Of a DNA stretch of 64,000 nt, positions 35,953 through 45,438 are shown one piece after another. The stretch covers positions 7,452,001 to 7,516,000 of the forward strand of contig NZ_CP043930.1 in NCBI RefSeq assembly GCF_009720525.1, written 5' to 3'. The translations under genes were made by a program, and so were the position numbers. The notes under the pieces were generated by a model. It was given only the letters and a program-made list of their open reading frames with translations, was not told the origin of the DNA and made no database searches. How positions within the stretch are numbered: the first letter of the stretch is position 1; each line of letters starts with the position of its first letter. Origin of the DNA: Gimesia benthica (lineage in GTDB: Bacteria > Planctomycetota > Planctomycetia > Planctomycetales > Planctomycetaceae).

Positions 35953-38784
35953 TTAACGCCCTGTAGACAGCCGCGAACTGGACCCTGAGTGCTGAGTTTG
36001 CCACCAGTTCATCCAGATTTTCGCCTGTTCGCTGGGGCTGGAAACCGTCTTCAATTCCGCTGGTTGATCGGATGGGGGAACCAGTCTGCCCAGGCTGCTC
36101 AGAATCTCTTCCAGGGTGGACGAGTTACGTTCGGTCCAGGCCATCTGGATCAGTGGTTCTACGAAGCGCGTCTGTCCCGATTCTCCCATTTCCCGCACGG
36201 CGTCCCGCCTGACTGCACTGCGGGTGTCGTTGGAAAGACGCACCAGTTCCTGCATGCCCTGGAAGTCGCCCAGGTGGCTCAAAGCGACCACGGTTTCAAA
36301 GCGGACACGCTGATTCGAATGGGTTAACAGGTTCCGCAGTGACGCCGGTCGCGACGGGTTTTGTTCGTCGGATTGAACCCCATTGATGGCGATGGGATTA
36401 TGGCATTGTCCCAGGGCACGGATGGCGGCCAGTTGCACGGAGTGGTTGCTGTCATTCAACAGGGGTAAGACCCAGGGGGCATACTGGGGAATTCCGTGAG
36501 CACCAAAATACTCACAGCCCAGCACCCGAATGTCAGGCCAGTTGTGATTGATTGCCAGCAGGGCAAGCTGGGCGGCCTCTTCATAGCTGTCTCGGGAGAT
36601 CGATTCCATCACAATCCGCCAGACGAGCCGGTCCTGTTCCCGGGACATCATGGTACGCAGACGTTTGACGATCACCGGATTGAGCGAAGATTTCTGTGAG
36701 CTCATAAACAGTTGCTGGGCCGCCTGACGCCGGTCGGTGACATGCGAACTATTTAACTGCTGGAGTGCGGCGTAATTTGTATCGAGTTTGGGAAGCAGGT
36801 CGCTGTATACCTCATCCGGGATGGCAACCGATGTCTCCAGAATCATCTTCTCCAGCTGATTGACTTCTTCGGGTGTCAACTGGGTCAACTCCTGGAAAGC
36901 GTGTTGCCAGCCGGGAGCGTCGGGGCTCTGGTTGATCAACTGTTGGAAGTAAGCCTGCAGTTCCGCGACACGTCCCTGATTCACGCGGGATTCCTGATGG
37001 ATTCCCTGCTGCATCAACTGAGTCCAGAATCCGCCGGGAAGTTGTCCCGACTGCACCAGTGACTGGATGGCGGCTGTCCGTTCTTCACGTGAGGCTTCGA
37101 TGGAGATGATCCCGCCGACACCCGTCCGTTCAGTCAGCTGCAACACACTGGCGCGGCGTGTTTTGAAGACGCCTTCCTTAATCCCTTCCAGCAGGAGTGG
37201 GATAGCCAGTTCGTCTGGCCAGTGTCGGATCGATTCAATCACGGTGAGTTGTACTTCGGTGCTGCGGTCATTGATCAGGGACTTCAGCTGCAAGGCGGCA
37301 TCAGCCGTAGGAGACTGTCCCAGACCTTCGGCGACCGCCAGGCGTACGGCAGAGGAACTGTCATCTCCCAGGCCAGCCAGGTAAACCGGACCCCAGGAAC
37401 TGAGGCCTGTCGCTGCGGCGACACGTACTGTTTCCTGGGGGCGGGTGGATTGCTGTTTCAAGATGCGGAGGGCAGAGTCGCTGCCCAGCAGTCCCAGGTT
37501 TCTGATAGCTTTGTTCTGCACCAGCATATCAGCGTCTTTGAGCTGTGCTGTCAGGATGGCTTCGGCGTCGGGATGACGAACCACGGCCGCCCAGTAGCCG
37601 AAGTTCCAGCGAATGATGGCATCCGGATCCCAGCGAACCTGCATGATATTCTCAGGCCAGGCAGAAGACTGGTAAGGACGCGGTTGTTGTGAGGCTGCAC
37701 TGCGATGGGAAAACTGATCCGGTTCCGCATAAAACCAGAGGCCGTGCATGATACAGCCTTCCAGGGCCGCCCGGCGAAGTTCCTTCGGTGGCAACGCGTT
37801 GCTGTCAGTGATATCCATCGACTGGTTCATGGATGTGATTTGAGCAGGTGGCATGAAACGTGACAGGCTGCGGTAGAGTTCCCCTCGCAGCTTGAAGGAA
37901 ATATCAGGATGCGAAAGCAGTTGGGTCAGGCGTTGCTTAGTCTCAATAGGCAGCGCGTCTGCATGTGCCAGTACCAGCGAGAGACCATTGAGTGCCGCGA
38001 GTCGTATGCCTGGCGAAACGCTGGCTTTCTGTTTCTTGTCAGACTTTGATTCGGAATCCGAACGCTTATCCGCTTCACAGACCAGCTTCTCCAGCGTCGG
38101 AATGGTGTCGGCCGCAGTCCGGGGGGCCAGGGTGGCCCAGAGGATGGTTGCGTTCCAGCCTGCCAGTGTATCATGTGCGGCCAGTTGTTGCAGGGCGGCA
38201 ATTTTCTGTGACTTATGCGTCGGTTCGCTGTCTTCTTCCCGGTGGAAGAAGTCGTGCAGGGCATTGAACGACCAGCTCTCTGCTGCTGACTTGTTGTTGG
38301 GAGCAGTCGGTTTCTCAGCCCCAGCTGATTTCTCTGCTGTGGTATCGTCTGCGTCCTGTTCTGCTTTTGCTGACTTATCAGGCGTTTCGACAGCTTGCGC
38401 GACCTGTTGTAGAGGAGAGCTGTCCTGTTTGACGCCAAACAGCCAGCGATGGTTGTGTGGGGCAGAGAGCTCCGTTGTTTTTAAATCGCGAAGCGTTATC
38501 CATTCGTCATACGGAGACCAGTGATGGTTTTTGACCCACAGATCCTGGGAGAGATAAACGTTTAAGCCTTCCAACTCGGCGGGGATCTCTGGTTTGAAGG
38601 TCTCTACCTCTTTGAAGGCAGTTACGACCGGCGTTTCACTGACGTTTTGTAACAGACTTTTCTGACATCCAGAGAGTGCCGCGCAGACCAGAAGCGGGAG
38701 AGTCCACGACAGCCATTTTTGATGACTTCGACGAACCTCTGACACTCGGGCTAAATTGATTCCGCGGGGGGAAGCAGATTTCAT
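35953..38784 (-). CDS. HEAT-repeat lipoprotein, function unknown
   Basis: The protein has 943 residues from the ATG at 38784; a GTG at 38826 would add 14 residues. After a basic N-terminus comes LPLLVCAALSGC, a lipoprotein signal with lipobox LSGC. The region with a Lys/Glu/Ala-rich acidic linker (about 140-180) is probably disordered. From about 200 to the end there are many HEAT/PBS-lyase-like repeats (PDAEAILTAQLKDADMLVQN, AIRNLGLLGSDSALRILKQQ, DSNHSVQLAAIRALGQCHN, NDTRSAVRRDAVREMGESG). These form an alpha-solenoid suited to protein binding in the periplasm. No catalytic signature is visible. A phycobilin-lyase role is not implied. Confidence 0.78.
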   Translation of the reverse strand: MKSASPRGINLARVSEVRRSHQKWLSWTLPLLVCAALSGCQKSLLQNVSETPVVTAFKEVETFKPEIPAELEGLNVYLSQDLWVKNHHWSPYDEWITLRDLKTTELSAPHNHRWLFGVKQDSSPLQQVAQAVETPDKSAKAEQDADDTTAEKSAGAEKPTAPNNKSAAESWSFNALHDFFHREEDSEPTHKSQKIAALQQLAAHDTLAGWNATILWATLAPRTAADTIPTLEKLVCEADKRSDSESKSDKKQKASVSPGIRLAALNGLSLVLAHADALPIETKQRLTQLLSHPDISFKLRGELYRSLSRFMPPAQITSMNQSMDITDSNALPPKELRRAALEGCIMHGLWFYAEPDQFSHRSAASQQPRPYQSSAWPENIMQVRWDPDAIIRWNFGYWAAVVRHPDAEAILTAQLKDADMLVQNKAIRNLGLLGSDSALRILKQQSTRPQETVRVAAATGLSSWGPVYLAGLGDDSSSAVRLAVAEGLGQSPTADAALQLKSLINDRSTEVQLTVIESIRHWPDELAIPLLLEGIKEGVFKTRRASVLQLTERTGVGGIISIEASREERTAAIQSLVQSGQLPGGFWTQLMQQGIHQESRVNQGRVAELQAYFQQLINQSPDAPGWQHAFQELTQLTPEEVNQLEKMILETSVAIPDEVYSDLLPKLDTNYAALQQLNSSHVTDRRQAAQQLFMSSQKSSLNPVIVKRLRTMMSREQDRLVWRIVMESISRDSYEEAAQLALLAINHNWPDIRVLGCEYFGAHGIPQYAPWVLPLLNDSNHSVQLAAIRALGQCHNPIAINGVQSDEQNPSRPASLRNLLTHSNQRVRFETVVALSHLGDFQGMQELVRLSNDTRSAVRRDAVREMGESGQTRFVEPLIQMAWTERNSSTLEEILSSLGRLVPPSDQPAELKTVSSPSEQAKIWMNWWQTQHSGSSSRLSTGR

Positions 38785-39120
38785 GCGCGAAACTGATCGG
38801 TAGGTTGGGATGTGAGTTCGATTCACTTCTGGAACAGAAGCGGGAGTTGAGGACCGAACAATAACAGATGACTGAATTTAGGTGAAGAGCAGTCTCCATT
38901 CATTGGTGGCTGCGGAGGTCGCTGTTCGTGGGGCTGATATTGTTAAAATGGGATGAACTGCTCTTTGTGAAGGCTGTGTATATTTCCTGGATTGACGGCG
39001 AGGGAGTCTCTATTTCGCTTCCATGGTTCGCTTGCGGAGAGACTGTGGGTATGTCATGCTCTGGATCTATCTTGCTTAACTTCACAGAACCAAAAATCAG
39101 GATATGGAGAGAAAAGACCT
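38785..39120. other. divergent intergenic region
   Basis: About 336 bases between the HEAT lipoprotein gene and the hydrolase gene. The upstream part of the hydrolase frame (38992-39120) is open, but has no signal peptide or ribosome-binding site at its first ATG. Nothing else could be named. Confidence 0.4.
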
Positions 39121-39927
39121 ATGTTGCGAAAAATGTTACCAGGAGCATTGGCACTGCTCATGCTGATGAGCGGGGCTTCCATCCAGGCGGAAGAAAAAGC
39201 ACAGTCGGGCAAGCAGGGGGCTGCAGAGCTCAAAACCACGATTCCGGTCAACATGGATTACCTGATCTATCTGCCCGAGAATTATGATGAGAAAGAAAAG
39301 TGGCCCTTAATGCTGTTTCTGCACGGTGCCGGAGAGCGGGGAGATAATCTGGATCTGGTGACGGTCCACGGTCCTCCCAAGCTGATCAAGAACGGAAAGC
39401 AGTTCCCCTTCATCGTGGTTTCTCCCCAGTGTCCTGAAGAGCAACTCTGGCAGCCTGTGGAACTGACGGCTCTGTTGAATGACATTGAAAAGAAGTACAA
39501 GGTCGATAAAGACCGGATTTATGTAACGGGCCTGAGTATGGGAGGCTTCGGTACCTGGTCCCTGGCCGCTTATACCCCTTATCGCTTCGCCGCCCTGGTG
39601 CCGATTTGCGGCGGTGGTGAAAAGTTCTGGGTCAAGAAAATCAAACACGTTCCTATCTGGGTTTTCCACGGCGCGAAAGATGGCGCTGTGCCTCTGGAAC
39701 GTTCGCAGACCCTGGTCGATGTGCTCAAGAAAGAAAAGGCCGATGTTTCGTTTACGATCTATCCGGAAGCCGGACACGATTCCTGGACGGAAACCTACAA
39801 CAACCCCGAGGTTTACGAATGGCTGCTGAAGCAGAAACGCAAACCCGAAAAGGAAGTCAGAGCCGCGGAAGCCAAAGCAGAAGCAGAACGCAAAGCAAAG
39901 CGTGAAGCAGCGAAAAAGAAGAAGTAG
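39121..39927 (+). CDS. secreted alpha/beta hydrolase (esterase/peptidase-like)
   Basis: The protein has 268 residues from the ATG at 39121, chosen because GGAGAG precedes it and a signal peptide follows (MLPGALALLMLMSGASIQA). The alpha/beta-hydrolase core shows the oxyanion region PLMLFLHGAGERGDN, the nucleophile elbow GLSMGGFGTW (Ser), the acid in FHGAKDGAVPLE (Asp) and the base in PEAGHDSWTETY (His). It resembles the predicted-peptidase/phospholipase group in which hosts of this type carry secreted esterases. The C-terminus is a Lys/Ala/Glu-rich tail that should be helical and highly charged. Substrate unknown; deacetylation of polysaccharides is one option. Confidence 0.84.
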   Translation: MLRKMLPGALALLMLMSGASIQAEEKAQSGKQGAAELKTTIPVNMDYLIYLPENYDEKEKWPLMLFLHGAGERGDNLDLVTVHGPPKLIKNGKQFPFIVVSPQCPEEQLWQPVELTALLNDIEKKYKVDKDRIYVTGLSMGGFGTWSLAAYTPYRFAALVPICGGGEKFWVKKIKHVPIWVFHGAKDGAVPLERSQTLVDVLKKEKADVSFTIYPEAGHDSWTETYNNPEVYEWLLKQKRKPEKEVRAAEAKAEAERKAKREAAKKKK

Positions 39928-39945
39928 TCATCACGATCAGTGAAT

Positions 39946-39975
39946 CAGGTTGACGTAGACTGCTGCGTCAACCTG
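39946..39975. terminator. hairpin between convergent genes, probable two-way terminator
   Basis: CAGGTTGACG (39946-39955) and CGTCAACCTG (39966-39975) form a perfect 10-bp stem with a 10-base loop, placed between two convergent stop codons. A T tract is missing on both sides, so termination may need Rho or be only partial. Confidence 0.55.
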
Positions 39976-39993
39976 TTCTCTGATACGGAATGT

Positions 39994-40920
39994 TTATTGA
40001 ACGAGACCTTTGGTCAATTCCATAAAGGCAGTTTCCAGGTTGATTTCTTCTTCACGGAACAACTTGAGCTGGAAGCCTTCTCCGATCAGTAGCGAGGGAA
40101 TGAAGGTATAGTCCTTCACATCATTCTGCAGCGTCACCAGCATTTCATCTTTCTTGATTTCCAGCTGAGAAACCTGGGGATGCTTTTCCAGCAGGGCTGA
40201 TGCCTTGTCGGTGTTCTCAGTCACCGCAACATGCAGCAGAATCCGCTGACGTGCTTTCTTCATGACCTCATCGACGTTGTCATCGACGATCAGGTTTCCT
40301 TTTTCGATCATGCCGACCCGCGTACAGACGTCTGCCAGTTCGGGAAGAATGTGACTGGAAACGATCACGGTCTTCTTCATTTCCCCCAGTCGTTTGAGCA
40401 GGTTACGGATTTCGATACGGGCACGGGGGTCGAGACCACTGGCGGGTTCGTCGAGGAGCAGTACCTGCGGTTCATGCAACAGCACACGTGCCAGCCCGAT
40501 TCGCTGAGTCTGGCCGCGGGACAGCTGATTGACCATGGCGTCCCGTTTGAATGTCATGTCGACCAGTTCCAGTTTCTCTTCGCAGACCTTGCGGCGCTGT
40601 GGCCCTTTGATGCGATAAGCCGAGGCGAAAAACTCGAGGTATTCGATCACGGTCATGTCGTCATAGACGCCGAAGAAGTCGGGCATGAAGCCGACCAGAC
40701 GACGGATTTCTTCGGGATGCGTGTAGATCGATTTCCCGCAAACATAGGCTTCGCCATAGTCCGGACTGAGCAGCGTGGCGATCATCCGCATGGTCGTGGT
40801 TTTGCCCGAACCGTTGGGGCCGATAAAACCGAAGACATCACCTTCACCCAGGTTCAGATTGATATTATTCACGGCAACCAGGTTACCGTAGCGTTTGGTT
40901 AAATTACGTGTTTCAATCAC
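39994..40920 (-). CDS. ABC transporter ATP-binding protein
   Basis: The protein has 308 residues of the ABC-2/NatA-like group. Walker A is GPNGSGKTTTMRM (near 33-45), the Q loop follows LVGFMPDFFGVYDDM, the signature is QLSRGQTQRIGLARVL, with Arg-Gly replacing the usual Ser-Gly, and Walker B is VLLLDEPASGLDPRARIEI. The switch His is in IVSSHILPELADVC. The C-terminal ~90 residues form the accessory domain usual in gliding (GldA) and exporter ATPases. Its start overlaps the stop of the upstream gene by 4 bases (ATGA), so translation is coupled. No permease gene is next to it, which is unusual. Confidence 0.9.
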   Translation of the reverse strand: MIETRNLTKRYGNLVAVNNINLNLGEGDVFGFIGPNGSGKTTTMRMIATLLSPDYGEAYVCGKSIYTHPEEIRRLVGFMPDFFGVYDDMTVIEYLEFFASAYRIKGPQRRKVCEEKLELVDMTFKRDAMVNQLSRGQTQRIGLARVLLHEPQVLLLDEPASGLDPRARIEIRNLLKRLGEMKKTVIVSSHILPELADVCTRVGMIEKGNLIVDDNVDEVMKKARQRILLHVAVTENTDKASALLEKHPQVSQLEIKKDEMLVTLQNDVKDYTFIPSLLIGEGFQLKLFREEEINLETAFMELTKGLVQ

Positions 40921-43238
40921 TCTTGATCACTCCCGGTAGGTGTGTCCTGCTGCTGGGGCAGTTCTTCTTTTTCTTTGTTCTCTTTTTCGTCCAGCGAAGG
41001 TAACTCGTATTGAATTTCCCGCGAGCGTTTCACGGGGATCACGACACGCAGATAGGTGTCCTGCTGATCCTGAGGCAACTCGGTGTCGTCCAGCTTTACC
41101 TGGCTGAGGGGCTGATCCAGTCGAGAGAACAGCACTGCTCGTCCCAGCCGCAATTGTTCGGTGAGATCCAGTTGCTCGGCGGCGATATTGGAGAGCCCTG
41201 TATAGCCGAAGCCCCCTGAGCTTTCATGGAATGTCAGAATCTTCAGGATCTGGTAAGCGTTTTTGGAGAAGGCATCGTATTCTGTCTGCTCGGTGACAAC
41301 ATTACCCGCATTCGCGCCGCGGGCGGCGATCCGTCGCGAAACCGAACCAGTAAGATAACCTTTGATGTTACGCGATTCGACCAGCGGACCATTGATGTCC
41401 CAGACCTGGTCGGCAGGAATGTATGAGTCTTCCAGTTGTTCCGGATTGACGAGGGGGAGGTAGATCCGGTTGCCATACGCCAGCACCCAGTCCTTCAGAG
41501 GACCGGAAAAATGCTGCGTCAGGTCCCCGGAGAGTTGCCCCAGGCTGTTCCCTGTCAGATTCGAAGTGAGCAGCTCTGGCTGCTGCTGTGACCAGTCTCC
41601 CAGCAGACTTTTGGTGCCCCATTTCAGCAGGGGCAGATTTTTGATTTCGGTGGAATCCGGAGTGAACGCATACGTGGGGCCCGTAATCGTGCCTTCGGCA
41701 GAGCGATACATGCCGGCAAACGTGGTTTCCGGCAGACCATTCCAGCAGAGGTGTGTCGGAAACTTGTCAGACTGGGCTGTGGTTGTGGGAATTTGAGACA
41801 TCACCTGAACCTGGTAACGCCGCGTTTCCGGGCTGTAGAGATTCAGGTAAAACCGCCCGCGGAGTTGCCCGGTGGTGGCATCGTAGTCTGTCAGATTCAA
41901 TTGAGTCGAATGTAACTGGGAGCCGTTGTTCTGTTGGGCGGTCAATACACCCCAGCCGGCAGCCAGCAGGACCATTGTTGGAAAAGTGAACCAGGTGATA
42001 TGCGGTTTCTTCAGAATTCGATGTACGACCAGGTAATCGAGGGGGCCGATGATCAGCAGATAGACCAGAATCAATCCCATGACCCACCAGTGTGAGGCAC
42101 GTTTGACACCCAGGAAATTCTGCTGTGAATGAAACATCTGTGTTTCGAGCTCGGAAATTCCGGTCTGCGAAATCCGTTTACCCAGCTCGGCATTTTTGCT
42201 GCGCGTGGCGGTGACCTGATTTCCACGGAGTGCCAGTTTGGGGCAGAGGTTTTCCAGTCCGTCCCAGCCGGACAGCGGACTTGTATTCAGATCTAAAGCC
42301 AGGAATGTGACCACACCCAGTCCAAAAGGAACACGGACGAGTAGCGGACCATCCAGCGAGGTGGCCAGTACTTCGCCGGCGTCAATTTGAATGCGAGAAG
42401 CAGTGGCGACACCACGAATTCGTGAGCGGACGGTTGCGTACAGTTCGAGGCTGCTCAGCTCACGTACGCGGCTGGTTCCCAGAATCTTGACTGGAATCCA
42501 TTTGGCGAAATCACTCTGCTGGTACGCCTCCTGGTCAGTGCCTACGCAGATCACGAGGTGACCGCCGCTAGCGACCCAGTCTCGAATCGCTCTGTTTTTC
42601 ACCCCATCCACATTGTAGTCGCTGTCGACAATCAGAGTGTCGAGGGTGTCATAGCCATAGGCGTCTTCGGGCAAGAGTGCCTGATCGGAAATCTGAACGC
42701 TGTACTGATCCAGATTCGGGTCGAGTGTCTCCAGTTCCGTTTCAGGGATCGTGTCATATCCGGCTACCTCACCGATGGTCGCCCAGAGCTCCACTGACTG
42801 TTTGATTCCCATGCCTGCGAACTGATTTTGTGCAGATCGGGGTGTGTAAGCGAACTCCTGCAGGACCGCCTGGGATTTGGCCTCTTTCAATCGGATCCGT
42901 AAGGGGCAGTCCAGCAAACCTGCTTTGAACAGGGAGCGTAACTGGTACTCACCTGGTTGCGGACATTCAAAGGCCTGCGAGGGGACTTCCGTCGGGTTTC
43001 CGTCCGGGGAGAGGGCGGTAACCGTGAATTGCAGACTGGTGGCTTCTTTTGTCGTAACTTTGAGCGTCACAGGAACCCAGCGTCCCACCTTGTAGATGCC
43101 GCCAAAACCGACCTGGACCTGCTCGACTTCAACAGCACCAGACTGTTCCGCTGCAGGCGACAGGGAAGGCTGTGCCCAGAACAGCAGTAACAGCAGCATG
43201 GAAATGAGTGGGGTTCGGAATACGAGAGGTGATTTCAT
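40917..43238 (-). CDS. large membrane-anchored periplasmic protein coupled to ABC ATPase
   Basis: The protein has 773 residues. A signal peptide (LISMLLLLLFWAQPSLSPAA) is followed by a beta-rich region (about 35-130). A Rossmann-like domain comes next, with LIVDSDYNVDGVKNRAIRDW then VASGGHLVICVGTD, reminiscent of glutamine-amidotransferase-like or DUF4350-type domains in GldG-like proteins. Two membrane helices are near residues 385-440 (VMGLILVYLLIIGPLDYLVV, FPTMVLLAAGWGVLTA), and a long beta-rich C-terminal domain follows. Coupling to the ABC ATPase suggests it is a subunit of that transporter, analogous to the GldG component of GldAFG systems. That is inference from arrangement, not from sequence identity. 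The GldF-like permease is not present here. Confidence 0.68.
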   Translation of the reverse strand: MKSPLVFRTPLISMLLLLLFWAQPSLSPAAEQSGAVEVEQVQVGFGGIYKVGRWVPVTLKVTTKEATSLQFTVTALSPDGNPTEVPSQAFECPQPGEYQLRSLFKAGLLDCPLRIRLKEAKSQAVLQEFAYTPRSAQNQFAGMGIKQSVELWATIGEVAGYDTIPETELETLDPNLDQYSVQISDQALLPEDAYGYDTLDTLIVDSDYNVDGVKNRAIRDWVASGGHLVICVGTDQEAYQQSDFAKWIPVKILGTSRVRELSSLELYATVRSRIRGVATASRIQIDAGEVLATSLDGPLLVRVPFGLGVVTFLALDLNTSPLSGWDGLENLCPKLALRGNQVTATRSKNAELGKRISQTGISELETQMFHSQQNFLGVKRASHWWVMGLILVYLLIIGPLDYLVVHRILKKPHITWFTFPTMVLLAAGWGVLTAQQNNGSQLHSTQLNLTDYDATTGQLRGRFYLNLYSPETRRYQVQVMSQIPTTTAQSDKFPTHLCWNGLPETTFAGMYRSAEGTITGPTYAFTPDSTEIKNLPLLKWGTKSLLGDWSQQQPELLTSNLTGNSLGQLSGDLTQHFSGPLKDWVLAYGNRIYLPLVNPEQLEDSYIPADQVWDINGPLVESRNIKGYLTGSVSRRIAARGANAGNVVTEQTEYDAFSKNAYQILKILTFHESSGGFGYTGLSNIAAEQLDLTEQLRLGRAVLFSRLDQPLSQVKLDDTELPQDQQDTYLRVVIPVKRSREIQYELPSLDEKENKEKEELPQQQDTPTGSDQE

Positions 43239-43250
43239 GCTATCTTAATT

Positions 43251-43272
43251 CTGTCCCCGGAAGCCGGGACAG
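43251..43272 (-). promoter_or_regulatory. hairpin just upstream of the start codon of the ABC-linked gene
   Basis: CTGTCCC (43251-43257) pairs with GGGACAG (43266-43272), with extra inner G-C pairs. On the minus strand the stem ends 12 bases before the ATG at 43238. No Shine-Dalgarno is visible between stem and start, so initiation may depend on this structure, or this may be a protein site. Confidence 0.4.
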
Positions 43273-43439
43273 AGGCCCGAAAACAGTTCTGGTAATGGAT
43301 TTGAGTCGTCTGAAGAACTCAAAAGTCAATTGGAATGTATCACGTGAATTCGCTGTTGTTATTATGTCCTGAGTGGAGATCAGTCTCAATACAAGGCCTT
43401 GACAAATAAAGGGTTTCCGAGGATTAACCTGTTATTCAC

Positions 43440-44180
43440 TCAAAGACTGCTCGTCAGATCAGCAAGCAGGCTGCCGAATTTGTCCAGTGCGGGCTGTGGG
43501 ATGGTGTGGGGACCCACGAATTCTGTGAAATCGACCGCATAATCCCGTTGTTCCAGCATCTCTTTCAGCCAGATCGCCCCATCGAAAGGCAGAATCGGGT
43601 CCTGAGTGCCATGACTCTGCTGAACAGGAAACCGGGCTGATTGATCCGCCAGGACACCCCAGCGTTCTTCACAAAGCAGAGTGCCTGACCAGATTGCCAG
43701 TGCGGCTGGGGGCTCGGGTAACTGCAGAGCCACTTCAGTGGATACCATGGAACCCTGTGAAAACCCAGCAAGCACGCACTGAGACAGCGGGACGCCTGTT
43801 TCCTGCAGCAATGCATCGAGCATCGCACGATACTGTTGGCCCGCTTCCAGCAGTCCATCCGGAGTCTGACCGCGCTGATCCCGGATTTTTCCGGTTGCGA
43901 TTGCTTCATTCAGAGCGGCGACATCCAGCATCCACCAGGCACGTCCACCGGGAATTCCCATCTCAATCAGAGAGAGGGGGGCTGCGGGAAATACGAATTG
44001 AACCTTGTCCGCGAGTGCCGCATTCTGTCGAAGAATTTCCGGACCCAGGGGAACCAGGTCGTCGCCGGGGGCACCAAATCCGTGTGAGACGACCGCGATG
44101 ATTTGAGGTTTCGTCTCAGCGGGAAGCTGATCATAGATCTGGCAGCTGAGAGGACCGAAGGTACGAGTTGTGAGAGCCAT
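43440..44180 (-). CDS. phospholipase/carboxylesterase-type alpha/beta hydrolase
   Basis: The protein has 246 residues without a signal peptide. The fold is recognised by IAVVSHGFGAPGDDLVPLGP (oxyanion loop), the nucleophile elbow LAGFSQGSMVSTEVAL (Ser), the acid in SHGTQDPILPFDGA (Asp) and the base in EFVGPHTIPQPALDKF (His). This is the cytoplasmic acyl-protein thioesterase/carboxylesterase family (EstB-like), which cleaves carboxylic esters or thioesters. FPAAPLSLIEMGIPGGRAWW is a family-typical loop. It stands alone between two non-coding gaps. The natural substrate cannot be told. Confidence 0.86.
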   Translation of the reverse strand: MALTTRTFGPLSCQIYDQLPAETKPQIIAVVSHGFGAPGDDLVPLGPEILRQNAALADKVQFVFPAAPLSLIEMGIPGGRAWWMLDVAALNEAIATGKIRDQRGQTPDGLLEAGQQYRAMLDALLQETGVPLSQCVLAGFSQGSMVSTEVALQLPEPPAALAIWSGTLLCEERWGVLADQSARFPVQQSHGTQDPILPFDGAIWLKEMLEQRDYAVDFTEFVGPHTIPQPALDKFGSLLADLTSSL

Positions 44181-44536
44181 GAGATTACCGTCGATTCAGT
44201 ATGAAAACGCTAAAAGAGTTATGAGTTATTGATTTACAGCACTGATTGTGTCTGCGCAGAGCCATTTTATCAATCGCGCAGCCAGCCGTCTGAATCAATT
44301 TGTGGCGATTGTCATCGAAACCGCACCACTCTGTCGTCATCTGGTAACGGCTGTGATGAGCTCTCAATGAAACGGGTTTGATTAAAACTCTGATAATTCT
44401 AGAGTTACTGCAGTTCTGAAGCTTCTCAGCCCATTCTGGAACATGGTTTGCGACCTTCCTGAGGCACGCACACTGATTGATGCAGGAGTATGCCAGGGGG
44501 ATCAGACTCTCTGGATCTGATCGAAGGAGAATCACG
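44181..44536. other. divergent intergenic region
   Basis: About 355 bases between two divergent genes. The 116-codon open frame on the minus strand here is rich in Cys, His and Arg, has no ribosome-binding site and looks like chance. No repeats or terminators were seen. Confidence 0.45.
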
Positions 44537-45328
44537 ATGTTTCAGCGCACCAGACAATTCGGCCTGATAGTTCTCTTACTGGGACTGTGGTTCATGCAGG
44601 AGAGGGGCCTGTATGCCCAGTCGCCGGGGCCGGAAGTGTTAGGGAGCCAGTTGAATCGTGATTCGTTTCAGCTCTGCCGGGAGATTCGCAGCCGATTTCG
44701 GGGGATTCGTGGACAGCGCATGTACTACTCGAAGGCACGTGAGATCCATGCACTGGCGGATGACATTCAGCGGATGATCATCCTGAAGGCACCCGTCCAG
44801 GGGATGGATCAGGCACTGGTCGATCTGGAACTGCTGGTTACGGATCTGGAGCAGACGCTGAAATCGGCCCGGTTACCGGTCCTGACTAGTCCGGTAATCA
44901 AGCCGACCGGGCCGAATGGATATGTCTTTTATGGCGGCAACGGATATCCGGATCCCTGTTTTCGCTGTCAGGGATTTCCTTATCAGATGATTCCGGAACA
45001 GAGTCTCAATGAAGTCTACGGAACTTTGCAGGGGATGCAGTTTTCAATTCGACAGTTACAGGCTCATTATGCACCTCCTGTTGCGGTGCCGGGGAAACGG
45101 ACGTTTCCGGCGCCGGTGCCGGGAACCGACTCAGATCTGCAACCTGAGTTTCCTGCCAACCGGACACCGCAGCGGTCCCCACCGCTCCAGCCACGTCAGC
45201 CAGAGCGCGATTCCGACTGGAAGCCGTCTCGCAAGACCGCACCGGTGTTTCCTGCTCCGCAGCAGAAGTCCACGCCACCGACTCTGGAAGGACCCGAATT
45301 TCTGCCACCACTGCCGATGCCGGAATAA
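44537..45328 (+). CDS. secreted Pro-rich protein, function unknown
   Basis: The protein has 263 residues from the ATG at 44537, which has a good ribosome-binding site (AAGGAG, 8 bases upstream); the open frame is 20 codons longer. A signal peptide (FGLIVLLLGLWFMQERGLYA) is followed by a helical, Arg/Gln-rich domain (about 30-115; FQLCREIRSRFRGIRGQRMY, HALADDIQRMIILKAPVQGM). A short region with CFRCQ follows, and the C-terminal ~80 residues are Pro/Arg-rich and surely disordered. No known family was recognised. The helical part may bind another envelope component. Confidence 0.66.
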   Translation: MFQRTRQFGLIVLLLGLWFMQERGLYAQSPGPEVLGSQLNRDSFQLCREIRSRFRGIRGQRMYYSKAREIHALADDIQRMIILKAPVQGMDQALVDLELLVTDLEQTLKSARLPVLTSPVIKPTGPNGYVFYGGNGYPDPCFRCQGFPYQMIPEQSLNEVYGTLQGMQFSIRQLQAHYAPPVAVPGKRTFPAPVPGTDSDLQPEFPANRTPQRSPPLQPRQPERDSDWKPSRKTAPVFPAPQQKSTPPTLEGPEFLPPLPMPE

Positions 45329-45438
45329 GGATCTGCACTTCAGCCAGAGTGGATATGAATTTTCAGCCACTTGTCTTTTCGGAGAGGATGCGTCAACATG
45401 TTCCTGACTGACGTGACGTTTAATCAGGAACGGGAAGT

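Noticed and set aside
35953-38784. Phycocyanobilin lyase from PBS-type repeats
   Set aside because: The repeats are generic HEAT solenoid units in a lipoprotein; no chromophore pathway is expected here.
44185-44535. 116-codon minus-strand frame upstream of 44537
   Set aside because: No start signals, odd Cys/His/Arg-rich composition, lies in a promoter region.
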